A stretch of 64,000 nucleotides of DNA from Marinobacterium iners DSM 11526 (lineage in GTDB: Bacteria; Pseudomonadota; Gammaproteobacteria; Pseudomonadales; Balneatricaceae), in NCBI RefSeq assembly GCF_900107855.1, contig NZ_FNRJ01000005.1, positions 180,662 to 244,661 of the forward strand. Reading direction: 5' to 3'. The translations under genes were made by a program, and so were the position numbers. Below are positions 27,673 to 36,764 of this stretch, in pieces (position 1 is the first letter of the stretch; each line of letters begins with the position of its first letter). The notes beneath the pieces are model-generated. The model worked only from the letters and a program-made list of their open reading frames with translations. It did no database searches and was not told where the DNA came from.

Positions 27673-27866
27673 GTATTTGGGGTCAGGTCAATGAATGCTG
27701 CGTTCGCCTAATGGAGGGTTCTTTTTACCTTGTAAAAAAAGGGTATTTTCTTTAATATTCGGCGCATTTGAACGAACCGGTTTTTGTGTTTTTTCATGAC
27801 TGAGCGGTCCGCAGGTCTTTTGTGTCCGTACAAAAGCGGCGGGTCGATTGAGGGGAGATGAAGTTA

Positions 27867-28463
27867 ATGAGCAATGACGGCGTGAATAAGGGTCGACGTC
27901 GTCTCCTGATCGGTGCCACATCTGCAGTAGGTGCAGTGGGCGCTGTCGGAGCGGCCGTCCCGTTCGTGGCTTCCTGGAATCCGAGTGCCAAGGCGAAAGC
28001 TGCCGGCGCTCCTGCAAAGGCGGATATCAGCAAGCTGGAGCCAGGTCAGCAGATGATCGTGGAATGGCGTGGCAAGCCGGTATGGGTTGTGCGTCGTGGA
28101 GAGGAAGCGCTGGCGAATCTGGAAAAGCTGAATGATCGTTTGGCTGACCCGGCTTCCGAGAAGCCGCAACAGCCGGATTATATTCCGAAGACTGCTGCTC
28201 GTGCGATGCGTCCTGAAATCGCCGTTATGGTGGGTATCTGTACTCACCTGGGTTGCTCTCCGACCTACCGTCCTGAAGTGGCTCCGGATGATCTGGGCCC
28301 TGAGTGGCTGGGCGGCTTCTTCTGCCCCTGTCATGGTTCGCGTTTTGACCTTTCGGGCCGCGTGTACAAATCCGTACCGGCGCCGACCAACCTGGTCATT
28401 CCGCCCCACTCTTATGAAGACGACAACACACTGATCGTCGGTGTTGATCCGGAGACTGCATAA
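27867..28463 (+). CDS. petA: Ubiquinol-cytochrome c reductase iron-sulfur (Rieske) subunit
   Basis: Rieske 2Fe-2S protein of the cytochrome bc1 complex, 198 residues. The N-terminus has a twin-arginine-type signal anchor (GRRRLLIGATSAVG), as expected for a Tat-inserted Rieske protein. Cluster ligands are in CTHLGCSP and CPCHGSRFD. The ATG at 27867 is preferred over one at 27858 because AGGGGAG lies at the right distance. It overlaps petB by one base. Confidence 0.97.
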   Translation: MSNDGVNKGRRRLLIGATSAVGAVGAVGAAVPFVASWNPSAKAKAAGAPAKADISKLEPGQQMIVEWRGKPVWVVRRGEEALANLEKLNDRLADPASEKPQQPDYIPKTAARAMRPEIAVMVGICTHLGCSPTYRPEVAPDDLGPEWLGGFFCPCHGSRFDLSGRVYKSVPAPTNLVIPPHSYEDDNTLIVGVDPETA

Positions 28464-29719
28464 TGGCTGGCACACGAAATAAAGGGAATCCGGGCCTGAT
28501 GGGCTGGATCGACGACCGCTTCCCGGCAACTGCCATGTGGGAAGATCATCTGTCCAAATACTACGCACCGAAGAACTTCAACTTCTGGTATTTCTTTGGC
28601 TCTTTGGCGCTGTTGGTACTGGTTAACCAGATCATTACCGGTATCTGGCTGACCATGAGCTATAACCCCAGCGCTGAAGGCGCCTTCGCCTCCGTCGAGT
28701 ACATCATGCGTGATGTTGAGTATGGCTGGCTGCTGCGCTACCTGCACTCCACAGGGGCCTCTGCCTTCTTCGTTGTGGTCTACCTGCACATGCTGCGCGG
28801 TATTATGTACGGCTCCTACCGCAAGCCGCGTGAACTTGTGTGGATCTTCGGCATGACGATCTACCTGGCGCTGATGGCTGAAGCCTTCATGGGTTACCTG
28901 TTGCCCTGGGGGCAGATGTCCTACTGGGGTGCGCAGGTAATCATCTCCCTGTTTGGTGCCATTCCGGTTATTGGTCCGGACCTGCAGCAGTGGATTCGTG
29001 GTGACTTCCTGATCTCCGGCATTACGCTGAACCGTTTCTTTGCACTGCACGTGATCGCGCTGCCGATCGTGATTCTGGCACTGGTTGTCCTGCACATCAT
29101 CGCCCTGCACGAAGTGGGTTCCAACAACCCGGATGGCGTTGAAATCAAGGACAAGAAAGACGAAAACGGCGTGCCGCTTGACGGTATCCCGTTCCACCCG
29201 TACTACACCGTGAAAGACATTGTGGGCGTGGTGGTGTTCCTGTTCGTATTCTGTACCGTTGTGTTCTTCTTCCCTGAAGGGGGGGGTTACTTCCTCGAGA
29301 AGCCGAACTTTGAACCGGCCAACGCGCTGAAGACACCTAACCACATCGCACCGGTCTGGTACTTCACACCCTTCTACGCCATGCTGCGCGCGGTGACTTT
29401 CCCGATGTTCGGTCTGGATGCCAAGTTCTGGGGTGTAGTGGTCATGGGTGCGGCAATTGCCATCCTGTTTGTACTGCCTTGGCTGGATCGCAGCCCGGTC
29501 AAATCAATCCGCTACAAGGGCTGGCTGAGCAAACTGTGGCTGGCAATCCTGATCGTCAGCTTCGTGATCCTGGGTGTACTGGGTGTGCTGCCTGCAACTG
29601 AGGGCCGTACCATTATGTCCCAGATCTGCACAGTGCTGTACTTTGCGTACTTTATCCTGATGCCGTTCTATACACGCATGGAACGCACTAAACCGGTTCC
29701 GGAAAGGGTTACAGGCTAA
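28463..29719 (+). CDS. petB: Cytochrome b subunit of the bc1 complex
   Basis: Integral membrane di-heme cytochrome b, 418 residues with about eight to nine membrane segments. Quinol-site landmarks are GYLLPWGQMSYWGA in the N-terminal half and the PEW-like region near PNHIAPVWYFTPFYAMLR. Paired histidines are visible at LHSTGAS...VYLHM and RFFALHVI...VLHIIALH. The gene is joined to petA and petC by one-base overlaps. Confidence 0.98.
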   Translation: MAGTRNKGNPGLMGWIDDRFPATAMWEDHLSKYYAPKNFNFWYFFGSLALLVLVNQIITGIWLTMSYNPSAEGAFASVEYIMRDVEYGWLLRYLHSTGASAFFVVVYLHMLRGIMYGSYRKPRELVWIFGMTIYLALMAEAFMGYLLPWGQMSYWGAQVIISLFGAIPVIGPDLQQWIRGDFLISGITLNRFFALHVIALPIVILALVVLHIIALHEVGSNNPDGVEIKDKKDENGVPLDGIPFHPYYTVKDIVGVVVFLFVFCTVVFFFPEGGGYFLEKPNFEPANALKTPNHIAPVWYFTPFYAMLRAVTFPMFGLDAKFWGVVVMGAAIAILFVLPWLDRSPVKSIRYKGWLSKLWLAILIVSFVILGVLGVLPATEGRTIMSQICTVLYFAYFILMPFYTRMERTKPVPERVTG

Positions 29720-30489
29720 TGAAAAAGTTCCTTATTACTCTGCTGATGGCGCTGGCCCCGATGACGGCAAGCGCGGCTGGCGGCGCCGGGGTGCCGCTGG
29801 ACAAGATTGATATCGACCTGAACAATCAGGCATCTCTGCAGCGCGGTATGCAGACCTTCGTCAACCGTTGCATGGGCTGTCATGAAGCCGGCTACCAGCG
29901 CTTCGAGCGTTCGGCTCAGGATTTGGGCATGCCAAATGAACTGGTTGAGCAGTATCTGATTTTTGATCCCGAACGTAAAATCGGTGATCACATGAAGATT
30001 GCCATGGCCAAAACCGATGCAGCTGGCTGGTTCGGTGCACCGCCGCCGGATCTGACGCTGGAAACACGCCTGCGTGGCTCTGATTGGGTGTACACTTACC
30101 TGCGCAGCTTCTATGCTGACGAAAACCGTCCTTGGGGCGTGAATAACGCTGTCTTCCCGGATGTTGGTATGCCTAACGTACTGGAAGATCTGCAGGGTAA
30201 GGTGGTTAACCACTGTTCACCAGCAGAACTGGCGCACGGCGGCAACGATGAAATCGATCCGCTGACCGGCAAGAAAATGGGTGGCTGTCTGACTGTTTCC
30301 GAAGCCGGCTCTCAGTCTGCTGAAGAGTTTGATCGTACCATCTATGACTTGGTCAACTTCATGACCTACATGGGTGAGCCGTCACGTATGGAGTCCGAGC
30401 GTATCGGCTTCAAGGTACTGATCTTCCTGGCGATCCTGTTCGTCTTCGCCTTTGCTCTGAAGAAAGAGTACTGGAAAGACGTACACTGA
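29719..30489 (+). CDS. petC: Cytochrome c1
   Basis: Membrane-anchored c-type cytochrome of the bc1 complex, 256 residues. It has a signal peptide (residues 1-20), one heme motif CMGCH (about residue 52), and a C-terminal anchor (IGFKVLIFLAILFVFAFAL). It is the last gene of the petABC operon and is followed by a clear terminator. Confidence 0.97.
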   Translation: MKKFLITLLMALAPMTASAAGGAGVPLDKIDIDLNNQASLQRGMQTFVNRCMGCHEAGYQRFERSAQDLGMPNELVEQYLIFDPERKIGDHMKIAMAKTDAAGWFGAPPPDLTLETRLRGSDWVYTYLRSFYADENRPWGVNNAVFPDVGMPNVLEDLQGKVVNHCSPAELAHGGNDEIDPLTGKKMGGCLTVSEAGSQSAEEFDRTIYDLVNFMTYMGEPSRMESERIGFKVLIFLAILFVFAFALKKEYWKDVH

Positions 30490-30515
30490 TCCCCACGGGG
30501 TTGGCACGTCCAATA

Positions 30516-30546
30516 CTACGCGGTCGCAAGGCCGCGTAGATTTTTT
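30516..30546 (+). terminator. Terminator after petC
   Basis: A perfect 8-bp stem (ctacgcgg / ccgcgtag) with an 8-base loop, followed by ATTTTTT. Confidence 0.92.
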
Positions 30547-30581
30547 GTTTCTGCACGCAATATTTTTATGGGGATAGTTCG

Positions 30582-31214
30582 ATGGGAGTAGTGGCAAAGC
30601 GTTCTTCCATGACCTTTTACTCTGATGGTACCGACCATTACAGTCACCGTGTACGTATCGTACTCTGTGAGAAAGGTGTGGCAGTCGATATCGTCGAGTG
30701 CAAAGAGAATGAGCTGCCGGAGGATGTGGCAGCGCAGAACCCGTACAGCGCGCTTCCGACTCTGCTGGATCGGGAGCTGGTGTTGTATGAACCGAATGTG
30801 ATGATGGAGTATCTTGACGAGCGCTTCCCGCATCCGCCGTTGCTGCCGGTCTACCCGGTTGCACGCGCCGAAAGCCGTCTCTACATGCATCGTATTCAGA
30901 AAGACTGGTGTGCGCTTGTGGATCAGATTCTTCTGGGTGAGGGGACTGATGCCGAGCTGGATGCCGCTCGCAAGGAATTGAGCGACAGTTTGGTAGCGGT
31001 ATCGCCGATCTTTGCCGAGAAGCCTTTTTTCATGAGTGAAGAGTTCACCCTGGTGGACTGCTGTATTGCCCCGATTCTTTGGCGTTTGCCTCAGTTGGGT
31101 ATTGAGCTGCCGGAAGCGCAAACGCGTCCGCTGCAGAAATATATGCAGCGCCTGTTCGAGCGTGAGTCGTTCCAGGACAGTCTGTCCGAACTCGAGCGCG
31201 AAATGCGCGACTGA
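30582..31214 (+). CDS. sspA: Stringent starvation protein A
   Basis: Glutathione-S-transferase-fold protein of 210 residues that binds RNA polymerase and alters promoter choice in starvation in E. coli. It shows the [21 protein letters not shown]-terminal thioredoxin-like domain, [17 protein letters not shown], and an all-helical C-terminal domain. The location between petABC and sspB is typical. Confidence 0.96.
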   Translation: MGVVAKRSSMTFYSDGTDHYSHRVRIVLCEKGVAVDIVECKENELPEDVAAQNPYSALPTLLDRELVLYEPNVMMEYLDERFPHPPLLPVYPVARAESRLYMHRIQKDWCALVDQILLGEGTDAELDAARKELSDSLVAVSPIFAEKPFFMSEEFTLVDCCIAPILWRLPQLGIELPEAQTRPLQKYMQRLFERESFQDSLSELEREMRD

Positions 31215-31328
31215 GAGAGTCGAGACCGGACAACAGGGGGATGAAGGTAACTTCGTCCCTTTTTTATATCAGGACGTAAGATATGCCATTGTTGCTTCTG
31301 GCGCTTTGGCACTATCAGGAGTCAAATC

Positions 31329-31760
31329 ATGAGCAGTATCAAGCCGAGCCGTCCCTATCTGCTTCGCGCCCTCCATGAGTGGGTGCTGGATAATGGCCTG
31401 ACACCCCATCTAGCTGTTGATGCCACGCTGCAAGGCGTGCAAGTGCCTGAACAGTTTGTACAGGATGGCCAAATTACCCTGAATATCGCGCCTGGGGCGG
31501 TACAGGGATTGATGATTGACGATCATGGCATCAGTTTCAGTGCGCGTTTTGGTGGTGTGCCGATGAATGTCTATGTGCCAATGGTGGCTGTCATGGCGAT
31601 ATTCACGCGTGAAAACGGCATGGGGATGGGGTTTGGCGTGGAGCCGGGTGTAGAGGAGCTTCTGAAGCAGGCTGAAGATGGTGTGCAATTGCCACCGGAT
31701 GATGAACCGCCAGAGCCTCCCAAGGGGGGGGGCAAGCCTGCGTTACGGGTAGTGAAGTAG
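31329..31760 (+). CDS. sspB: ClpXP protease specificity-enhancing factor SspB
   Basis: Adaptor that brings ssrA-tagged and other substrates to ClpXP. The 143-residue protein begins with the SspB fold (RPYLLRALHEWVLDNGLTPH) and includes SFSARFGGVPMNVYVPM. A flexible tail ends in LRVVK, the usual ClpX-binding motif. It lies downstream of sspA. Confidence 0.97.
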   Translation: MSSIKPSRPYLLRALHEWVLDNGLTPHLAVDATLQGVQVPEQFVQDGQITLNIAPGAVQGLMIDDHGISFSARFGGVPMNVYVPMVAVMAIFTRENGMGMGFGVEPGVEELLKQAEDGVQLPPDDEPPEPPKGGGKPALRVVK

Positions 31761-31777
31761 GCTCTGTTAACTCAAGC

Positions 31778-31798
31778 GGCCGGGAAGGATACCCGGCC
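31778..31798. terminator. Hairpin between sspB and dolP
   Basis: A 7-bp GC stem (ggccggg / cccggcc) in the gap between the convergent ends of sspB (+) and the dolP-like gene (-). There is no T-run. Confidence 0.4.
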
Positions 31799-31823
31799 AC
31801 AGAGAGCTTCAGGTGGCTTGGGT

Positions 31824-32399
31824 TTAGCCACCAATATATTCAAATACCTTGACGATCTTGCGCACGCCGGTGACCGAGCGCGTAATATCGACAGCGCGAT
31901 CAGCCTCATCCCTTCGCACCAATCCCATCAGATAGACCACACCGTTTTCGGTGACGACCTTGATACGGTTGCCCTCAATGCTCTTGTCAGCCAGCATCTG
32001 TACCTTGATGCGGCTGGTCAGATAGACATCATTGCTGCGGACAATGGTGGATGTGGGGCCTGCTATTTCCAGCTCGTTATGAATCTTGCGCACATGCCGC
32101 ACCTGGCTGGCTACCCGTTCGGCTTCCTGTTTGACTTGTTCATTTGGAACCTGCCCCACCAGCAGTATTTGGCCGTTATAGCTGACCACATTGATGTGAG
32201 ATTGGGCCAGTGGTTGCGAGCCCTTGCTGATGTTGACCAGTGTCTTGGTCTCGATAGCCTCGTCTTCCAGGTAGCTGCCCAGCGTGCGGCTGTCCTGACT
32301 CTCGCGGATGGGCTCGTCGCGCGTCGCACTGATGATGTTGGAGCAGCCGGTGACAAGAGTGGACGTCATTACGATGGCGATCAAGGAGTGTTTCAGCAT
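31824..32399 (-). CDS. dolP: BON-domain outer membrane lipoprotein (DolP/YraP-like)
   Basis: Lipoprotein of 191 residues with a lipobox LVTGC (Cys about residue 19). Two BON domains follow (about 45-115 and 120-190; GNRIKVVTENGVVYLMGLV in the second). E. coli DolP sits at the outer membrane near the cell division site and supports envelope integrity. The cluster with diaA, yraN and lpoA supports this identity. Confidence 0.92.
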   Translation of the reverse strand: MLKHSLIAIVMTSTLVTGCSNIISATRDEPIRESQDSRTLGSYLEDEAIETKTLVNISKGSQPLAQSHINVVSYNGQILLVGQVPNEQVKQEAERVASQVRHVRKIHNELEIAGPTSTIVRSNDVYLTSRIKVQMLADKSIEGNRIKVVTENGVVYLMGLVRRDEADRAVDITRSVTGVRKIVKVFEYIGG

Positions 32400-32402
32400 G
32401 GG

Positions 32403-32987
32403 TCAGCCTCCAAATAGTTGATATTCAATCAGGTCACACAAGCAGTGCAGCACCAACAGGTGAGCGCCATGAATCAGTGCATCTTCGCCGCCTGGAATGC
32501 ATATTTCGATCTCGTCCGGCAGCAGCAGTGCTGCCATGTTGCCTCCATCACCACCGCTGAGTGCAATCACCATCATGTCACGGTCATGGGCTGCCTGTAT
32601 GGCCTGTACCAGACTGTTGGCACGTCCGTGAGTGGAGATCACCAGCAGTATATCGCCAGGTTGACCCAAGGCTCGAATCTGCTTCGAGTAAACCTCTGTG
32701 AAACCGGTTTCTTCTCCGATGCCACTCATAGCGGCCGAGTCATTCAGTGCCAGCGCCGGCAGGCCAGGTCTTTCATGGCGAAAGCGGTTCAGCAGCAGTG
32801 ATGCAAAATGCTGGGCCAGTGCGGATGAGCCGCCGTTACCGACACACAGAATCTTCTGTTCACTGACCAAGCACTGCAGCAGGAGTTCACCTGCGTCTGC
32901 GATAAGGGGAGTGTGCTGCTCAATGGTGAGCGCATTGATCTCCATACTGTTGTGAAACTGACTGACAATACGGTCTTCAAGTTCCAT
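32403..32987 (-). CDS. diaA: SIS-domain protein, DiaA/GmhA family
   Basis: Phosphosugar-isomerase-fold protein of 194 residues from the second ATG (MELEDRIVSQF). Motifs are CVGNGGSSALAQHFAS and the phosphate loop VISTHGRANSLVQAI. By location between yraN and dolP it is DiaA, which in E. coli binds DnaA and times replication initiation. GmhA (sedoheptulose-7-phosphate isomerase) is the close relative. The loop reads THGRA where isomerases have TSGNS, which favours the non-enzymatic role. An ATG 9 bases upstream is an alternative start. Confidence 0.85.
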   Translation of the reverse strand: MELEDRIVSQFHNSMEINALTIEQHTPLIADAGELLLQCLVSEQKILCVGNGGSSALAQHFASLLLNRFRHERPGLPALALNDSAAMSGIGEETGFTEVYSKQIRALGQPGDILLVISTHGRANSLVQAIQAAHDRDMMVIALSGGDGGNMAALLLPDEIEICIPGGEDALIHGAHLLVLHCLCDLIEYQLFGG

Positions 32988-33005
32988 TAAAAACATTTCC
33001 GGTGT

Positions 33006-33365
33006 TCATGGACGAAAGGCATCTTTATACCACACTGGAGGGGTAGTCTCCGAATCTCCCTCGTAGGCCAGTACATCGAAGCGGCAGGGGAAATTGTTCC
33101 AGTGTGGATTACGGCTGAGCATGAATCGAGCGGCACGAATAAGTTTTTGCTGCTTGCGCCAGTCTACTGAGGCAGCGGCGCCACCAAAGCAGGCTCTGCC
33201 GCGGGTTCTGACCTCAACAAATACGATCTGATCATTATCACGCATGATCAGGTCGATCTCGCCAAGGCGGCACTGTGTGTTGCGCTGCAACAGGGTGAGC
33301 CCCTGTGCAGTAAGCCAGGCTTCGGCCCGGCGCTCGGCATCCATGCCGATCTGTCTGCGATCCAT
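33006..33365 (-). CDS. yraN: YraN/UPF0102 family protein
   Basis: Predicted nuclease-fold protein of 119 residues. It has the motifs GMDAERRAEAWL, LGEIDLIM and IVFVEVRTR, which match the acidic and lysine-type positions of Holliday-junction-resolvase-like folds. Function is unproven in the family. It is next to lpoA, as in E. coli. Confidence 0.94.
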   Translation of the reverse strand: MDRRQIGMDAERRAEAWLTAQGLTLLQRNTQCRLGEIDLIMRDNDQIVFVEVRTRGRACFGGAAASVDWRKQQKLIRAARFMLSRNPHWNNFPCRFDVLAYEGDSETTPPVWYKDAFRP

Positions 33366-33383
33366 CGCAATATCTCCATCAGG

Positions 33384-35204
33384 TCAGGGGCGGTTTGACG
33401 GCACGGGGGCCGGTACACCATCAACAAAGCGGGTACAGCTCAATACACGCTGTACCCTGCGGTTGGCATCAATGCTGAGCATTCCGGTTTCGGCCTGCAG
33501 GAAAGCGCCTGGGGCACTCTGCAGTTGCTCTAGCCACGGATACAGGTTGATCGCATCGACCCCCAGGGCGTAAAGGCGACCAAAGCGTGACAGGGTATCC
33601 TTGCCTTCAGCACTGAGTGCCCGGTGTGCTTCGCTGGGCGGCTCCAGAATCCACGGCAGGTCGCAGAAGGTGATGTTGTTCAGGTCCAGATCGCGACTGG
33701 CATCAGGGTATCCTGGATACAGGTGGGATGTTGCATACACCGGCAAGTCAGCTGCGTAATGGTAGTTAAGCATCGATTTAATCAAGCGTGCAGCATCCGG
33801 TAATGCAGTCAACAGAATTGCATCAGCATCCTGGCGTGACCGCTCCTGAAACTCCAGTCGATGCCGCAGCAACTGCCGCAACTGCTGTTCACGCTGTTTG
33901 CTTTGATCGGTAAGCATCAAACGTGCAATCTGTTCGTCATAGCTGCCTCCGGCCTGATACCGCAGCGTACCGACAACACGGCCTCCACCGGCTGACAGCT
34001 CCTCGCGCATCACGGCCTGCACCCGGTCACCCCACTCGGCAGCAGGGGTAATCAGCAGAACATTGCGTTGACCTTCAGCCAGTGCTCGCTTCGCAACCAT
34101 GCGTGCTTCATGCTCTGAAGACAGCTCCAGTTGCCAGGGCGTCGAGGGGCCATTGGGGGCCGGATTGAGTGCCAAAACAGGCAGCTCACGTTCAGGTTGG
34201 TTGGAAAACTGTGCAACCAGCGCCTGGTCCAGTGGTCCGATAATCATCTCGGCACCCTGTTGGCGTGCAGCCTGTACAATATCGTCGGCATTTGAGTACA
34301 GGCTTGAATCGATCAGTGACAGTTGAGCAGGCACCTGCCCCTGGCGGCTCTGCACAGACTGTGCTGCACGGATACCATCCAGGATGGCGTTGGCAGGCTG
34401 AGCCAGTTCTCCGGTCAAGGGCAATACAACGGCGATTCGGCGGGCCTGTATCATTTCACCACCCTGTTGTAGCCCCATCAGGCCTGTGGGTGGCAGAATC
34501 ATTACAGGGTGTGCCTGCCAGAGCTGACGCCAGCGCTCAAGGGCTGCTTCACGGCTGGGCAGATCACTGCTGGCACGTACCATCTCGGCCAGTTCAAACC
34601 AGCCCTGTTCGTGGTAGCTGTTGCCGGATTGAATAGCCTGACGCAAACTGGAATCAGGCACTGCCTGCAGTAGCTGCCAGATCTGATCGTGATAGCGTTG
34701 GCGTTCGGTGTCATCCTCCACCAGCAGGCTGCTCATGATCAGTTCACGGCTTGCGGCGACACGATCATCCTGTGCCAGCCATGCATCGGCACGCAGCTGG
34801 CTCAACTCTGCCTGCTGTGGCGCAGGCAGGGCACTGAATCGCTGTCGATCAAGATAGCGCAAGGCCTCTGCAGCACGCTGCTGCTCCATGCTGTCGCCGG
34901 CACGCAGCTTGGCGACCTCAAAGGCAAGCGTAGGAGGCAGGATGTTCGTATCAATGGTGGCAAGAATCCGCTCCACCCGATTACGCTCGCCCTGTTGCAC
35001 CAGCAACTGGGCAGCCTGAAGTTTGAGTTCGGCTGAACGGATTGGCCGCTCTCTTTCAGCCTGGCTCAGCAGCATATCAACGCTGGCAGCCTGAGTACTG
35101 CCGGTTGCATCTACCACCTGTGGTGGCTTTGAGGGCGCTGAACAGCCGGCCATCAAGGTTGCTGTCACCAGCAGGCTGAAAGACAGCCGTCGTAGATTCA
35201 TCAT
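33384..35204 (-). CDS. lpoA: Penicillin-binding protein activator LpoA
   Basis: Outer-membrane lipoprotein that activates PBP1A for peptidoglycan synthesis. From the ATG at 35204 it has 606 residues. The signal and lipobox read LMAGC (about residue 20). A TPR-like helical N-terminal domain follows, then a periplasmic-binding-protein-like C-terminal domain (RIAVVLPLTGELAQPANAIL). The frame stays open 99 bases further upstream, but that extension would bury the signal peptide. It is divergent from rsmI. Confidence 0.94.
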   Translation of the reverse strand: MMNLRRLSFSLLVTATLMAGCSAPSKPPQVVDATGSTQAASVDMLLSQAERERPIRSAELKLQAAQLLVQQGERNRVERILATIDTNILPPTLAFEVAKLRAGDSMEQQRAAEALRYLDRQRFSALPAPQQAELSQLRADAWLAQDDRVAASRELIMSSLLVEDDTERQRYHDQIWQLLQAVPDSSLRQAIQSGNSYHEQGWFELAEMVRASSDLPSREAALERWRQLWQAHPVMILPPTGLMGLQQGGEMIQARRIAVVLPLTGELAQPANAILDGIRAAQSVQSRQGQVPAQLSLIDSSLYSNADDIVQAARQQGAEMIIGPLDQALVAQFSNQPERELPVLALNPAPNGPSTPWQLELSSEHEARMVAKRALAEGQRNVLLITPAAEWGDRVQAVMREELSAGGGRVVGTLRYQAGGSYDEQIARLMLTDQSKQREQQLRQLLRHRLEFQERSRQDADAILLTALPDAARLIKSMLNYHYAADLPVYATSHLYPGYPDASRDLDLNNITFCDLPWILEPPSEAHRALSAEGKDTLSRFGRLYALGVDAINLYPWLEQLQSAPGAFLQAETGMLSIDANRRVQRVLSCTRFVDGVPAPVPSNRP

Positions 35205-35239
35205 ATAATCCGGGTCCTTGCCAACAGATGGGTGTCCTA

Positions 35240-36073
35240 ATGTCAGAACCAGTACTTTATATCGTAGCCACGCCGATCGGTAACCTGGCAGACCTCTCGG
35301 CACGGGCTCAGGAGGTGCTGGGCAGCGTCGATTACATCGCGGCCGAAGATACCCGTTATAGTGGGCGTTTGCTTGCGCACTTTACCATTAAAGCGCCCAT
35401 GATTTCAGTGCATGATCACAATGAACGCCAACGATCCGAGCATATTATCAATTTGCTTGCGGCGGGCCACTCAATTGCGCTGGTCAGTGATGCCGGTACT
35501 CCACTGATTTCGGATCCCGGTTTCCATTTGGTACGGGCCGTTCGCGAAGCAGGGTATCGGGTATCGCCTGTACCGGGTTGTTGTGCCTTTGTAGCCGCTC
35601 TGTCCGCTTCGGGGCTGCCGTCTGACCGGTTCCAGTTCATTGGTTTTCTGCCGGCCAAAAGCGGAGCACGGCTTCAGACACTGAAGCCCTATGCTGCCCA
35701 CACTGAAACGCTTATTTTCTACGAATCGACGCATCGCATCGTTGACAGTCTTGCTGCGATGGCTGAGGCGTTCGGGGGCGAGCGTTACGCAGTAGTGGCA
35801 CGGGAACTTACCAAAACCTTCGAGACCATTCACGGTGATACCTTACAGAACCTGCTGGAATGGATTCAGGCGGACAGCAATCAGCAAAGGGGAGAGTTCG
35901 TGGTGCTGGTGCATGGTGCCCCGGCATCAGAGCAGGGCGATCAGATCGATCCTGAAGCCGAACGCATTCTGCATATTCTCGCGAAAGAGATGCCACCGAA
36001 AAAGGCTGCGGGCCTTGCTGCCGAGATTACCGGCGAGAAGAAAAATCGACTGTATCAGCTGCTGATCCAGTAA
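35240..36073 (+). CDS. rsmI: 16S rRNA (cytidine(1402)-2'-O)-methyltransferase
   Basis: SAM-dependent tetrapyrrole-methylase-fold enzyme of 277 residues that 2'-O-methylates C1402 of 16S rRNA. Motifs are YIVATPIGNLADLSARA at the N-terminus, EDTRYSGRLL and VSDAGTPLISDPG. Neither the ATG at 35240 nor the in-frame ATG at 35228 has a good ribosome site; the later one gives the usual N-terminus. It is divergent from lpoA, the conserved arrangement. Confidence 0.95.
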   Translation: MSEPVLYIVATPIGNLADLSARAQEVLGSVDYIAAEDTRYSGRLLAHFTIKAPMISVHDHNERQRSEHIINLLAAGHSIALVSDAGTPLISDPGFHLVRAVREAGYRVSPVPGCCAFVAALSASGLPSDRFQFIGFLPAKSGARLQTLKPYAAHTETLIFYESTHRIVDSLAAMAEAFGGERYAVVARELTKTFETIHGDTLQNLLEWIQADSNQQRGEFVVLVHGAPASEQGDQIDPEAERILHILAKEMPPKKAAGLAAEITGEKKNRLYQLLIQ

Positions 36074-36077
36074 GTGC

Positions 36078-36105
36078 TTGCTTAACTGCGCCTTGGCGTT
36101 ATACT
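36078..36105 (+). promoter_or_regulatory. Promoter of the RNase P RNA gene
   Basis: A -35-like TTGCTT (36078-36083) and a -10 TATACT (36100-36105) are 16 bases apart, 7 to 8 bases before the start of the RNA. Confidence 0.7.
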
Positions 36106-36112
36106 GCGCGCC

Positions 36113-36464
36113 GAGAGTCTGCCAGGCAATCGCCGCCGCTTTTAAGCGGGGGAGGAAAGTCCGGGCTCCACTGGGCAAGGTGCCAGATAACGTCTGGGCG
36201 GCGCGAGCCGACGGAAAGTGCAACAGAAAGTATACCGCCTAAGCATCCTCAGATGCCGGTAAGGTTGAAATGGTGCGGTAAGAGCGCACCGCGTGGGTGG
36301 CAACACTCCACGGCGATGGTAAACCCCACCCGGAGCAAGACCAAATAGGGACCCATTAAGGCGTGGCCCGCGCCGGGTCCGGGTAGGTCGCTTGAGACCA
36401 GTGGTGACGCTGGTCCTAGATGAATGATTGTCCACGACAAAACCCGGCTTATCGGCAGACTCTC
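36113..36464 (+). ncRNA. rnpB: RNase P RNA (M1 RNA)
   Basis: Catalytic RNA of RNase P, type A, about 352 bases. The 5' end GAGAGTCTGCC pairs with the 3' GGCAGACTCTC. Core elements are present: GAGGAAAGTCCGGGCTCC near the start, ACAGAAAGTATACCGCC, and AGACCAAATAGG in the 3' half. It follows rsmI as in many gammaproteobacteria. Confidence 0.97.
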
Positions 36465-36507
36465 AACTCTTTTCAATTGATGCTTTGGTGTCAGTTGCTT
36501 CACAGAG

Positions 36508-36537
36508 CGTGCAGACGCTCAGCGGAGCGCCTGCACG
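36508..36537. terminator. Long hairpin downstream of rnpB
   Basis: A 13-bp stem with one mismatch (cgtgcagacgctc / gagcgcctgcacg) and loop AGCG, followed on the plus strand by TCTTGTTC. It is placed to end rnpB on the plus strand or the small lysine-rich gene on the minus strand. Confidence 0.6.
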
Positions 36538-36563
36538 TCTTGTTCAATATAACAAGTCCTGCC

Positions 36564-36653
36564 TCAGGATTCGTTTTGTTTCTTGTCACGCTTTTCGCGG
36601 CGCTTTTCTTTTAATGTTTTAGTTGGCTGCTTTTTTTCTTTTCCCTTAGCCAT
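36564..36653 (-). CDS. Very small lysine-rich protein (29 residues)
   Basis: A short open frame with an ATG at 36653 and a strong ribosome site (GAGGAG) 8 bases before it. The product is MAKGKEKKQPTKTLK followed by EKRREKRDKKQNES. It is highly basic, with no hydrophobic segment. Similar tiny MAKGK-type Lys/Arg-rich proteins with a KTLKEKR motif occur in gammaproteobacteria with no known role. It is convergent with rnpB, and the hairpin at 36508-36537 could end its message. Confidence 0.75.
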   Translation of the reverse strand: MAKGKEKKQPTKTLKEKRREKRDKKQNES

Positions 36654-36764
36654 TTCAATTTCTCCTCAATAAGACATTTAAAAAATATAAAAAATTCCAG
36701 GTTATTGGAGAGATGCATTCCGCATCAGAAATACTTCAAGGCGCCGTCCTCCTGATATTCCAGG

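Noticed and set aside
31329..31760. sspB as a pseudogene because of its low-complexity proline/glycine tail
   Set aside because: A flexible tail ending in a ClpX-binding motif is normal for SspB.
36420..36622. Two overlapping short open frames at the 3' end of rnpB
   Set aside because: They overlap the RNase P RNA and the hairpin after it, lack ribosome sites, and have no conserved sequence.
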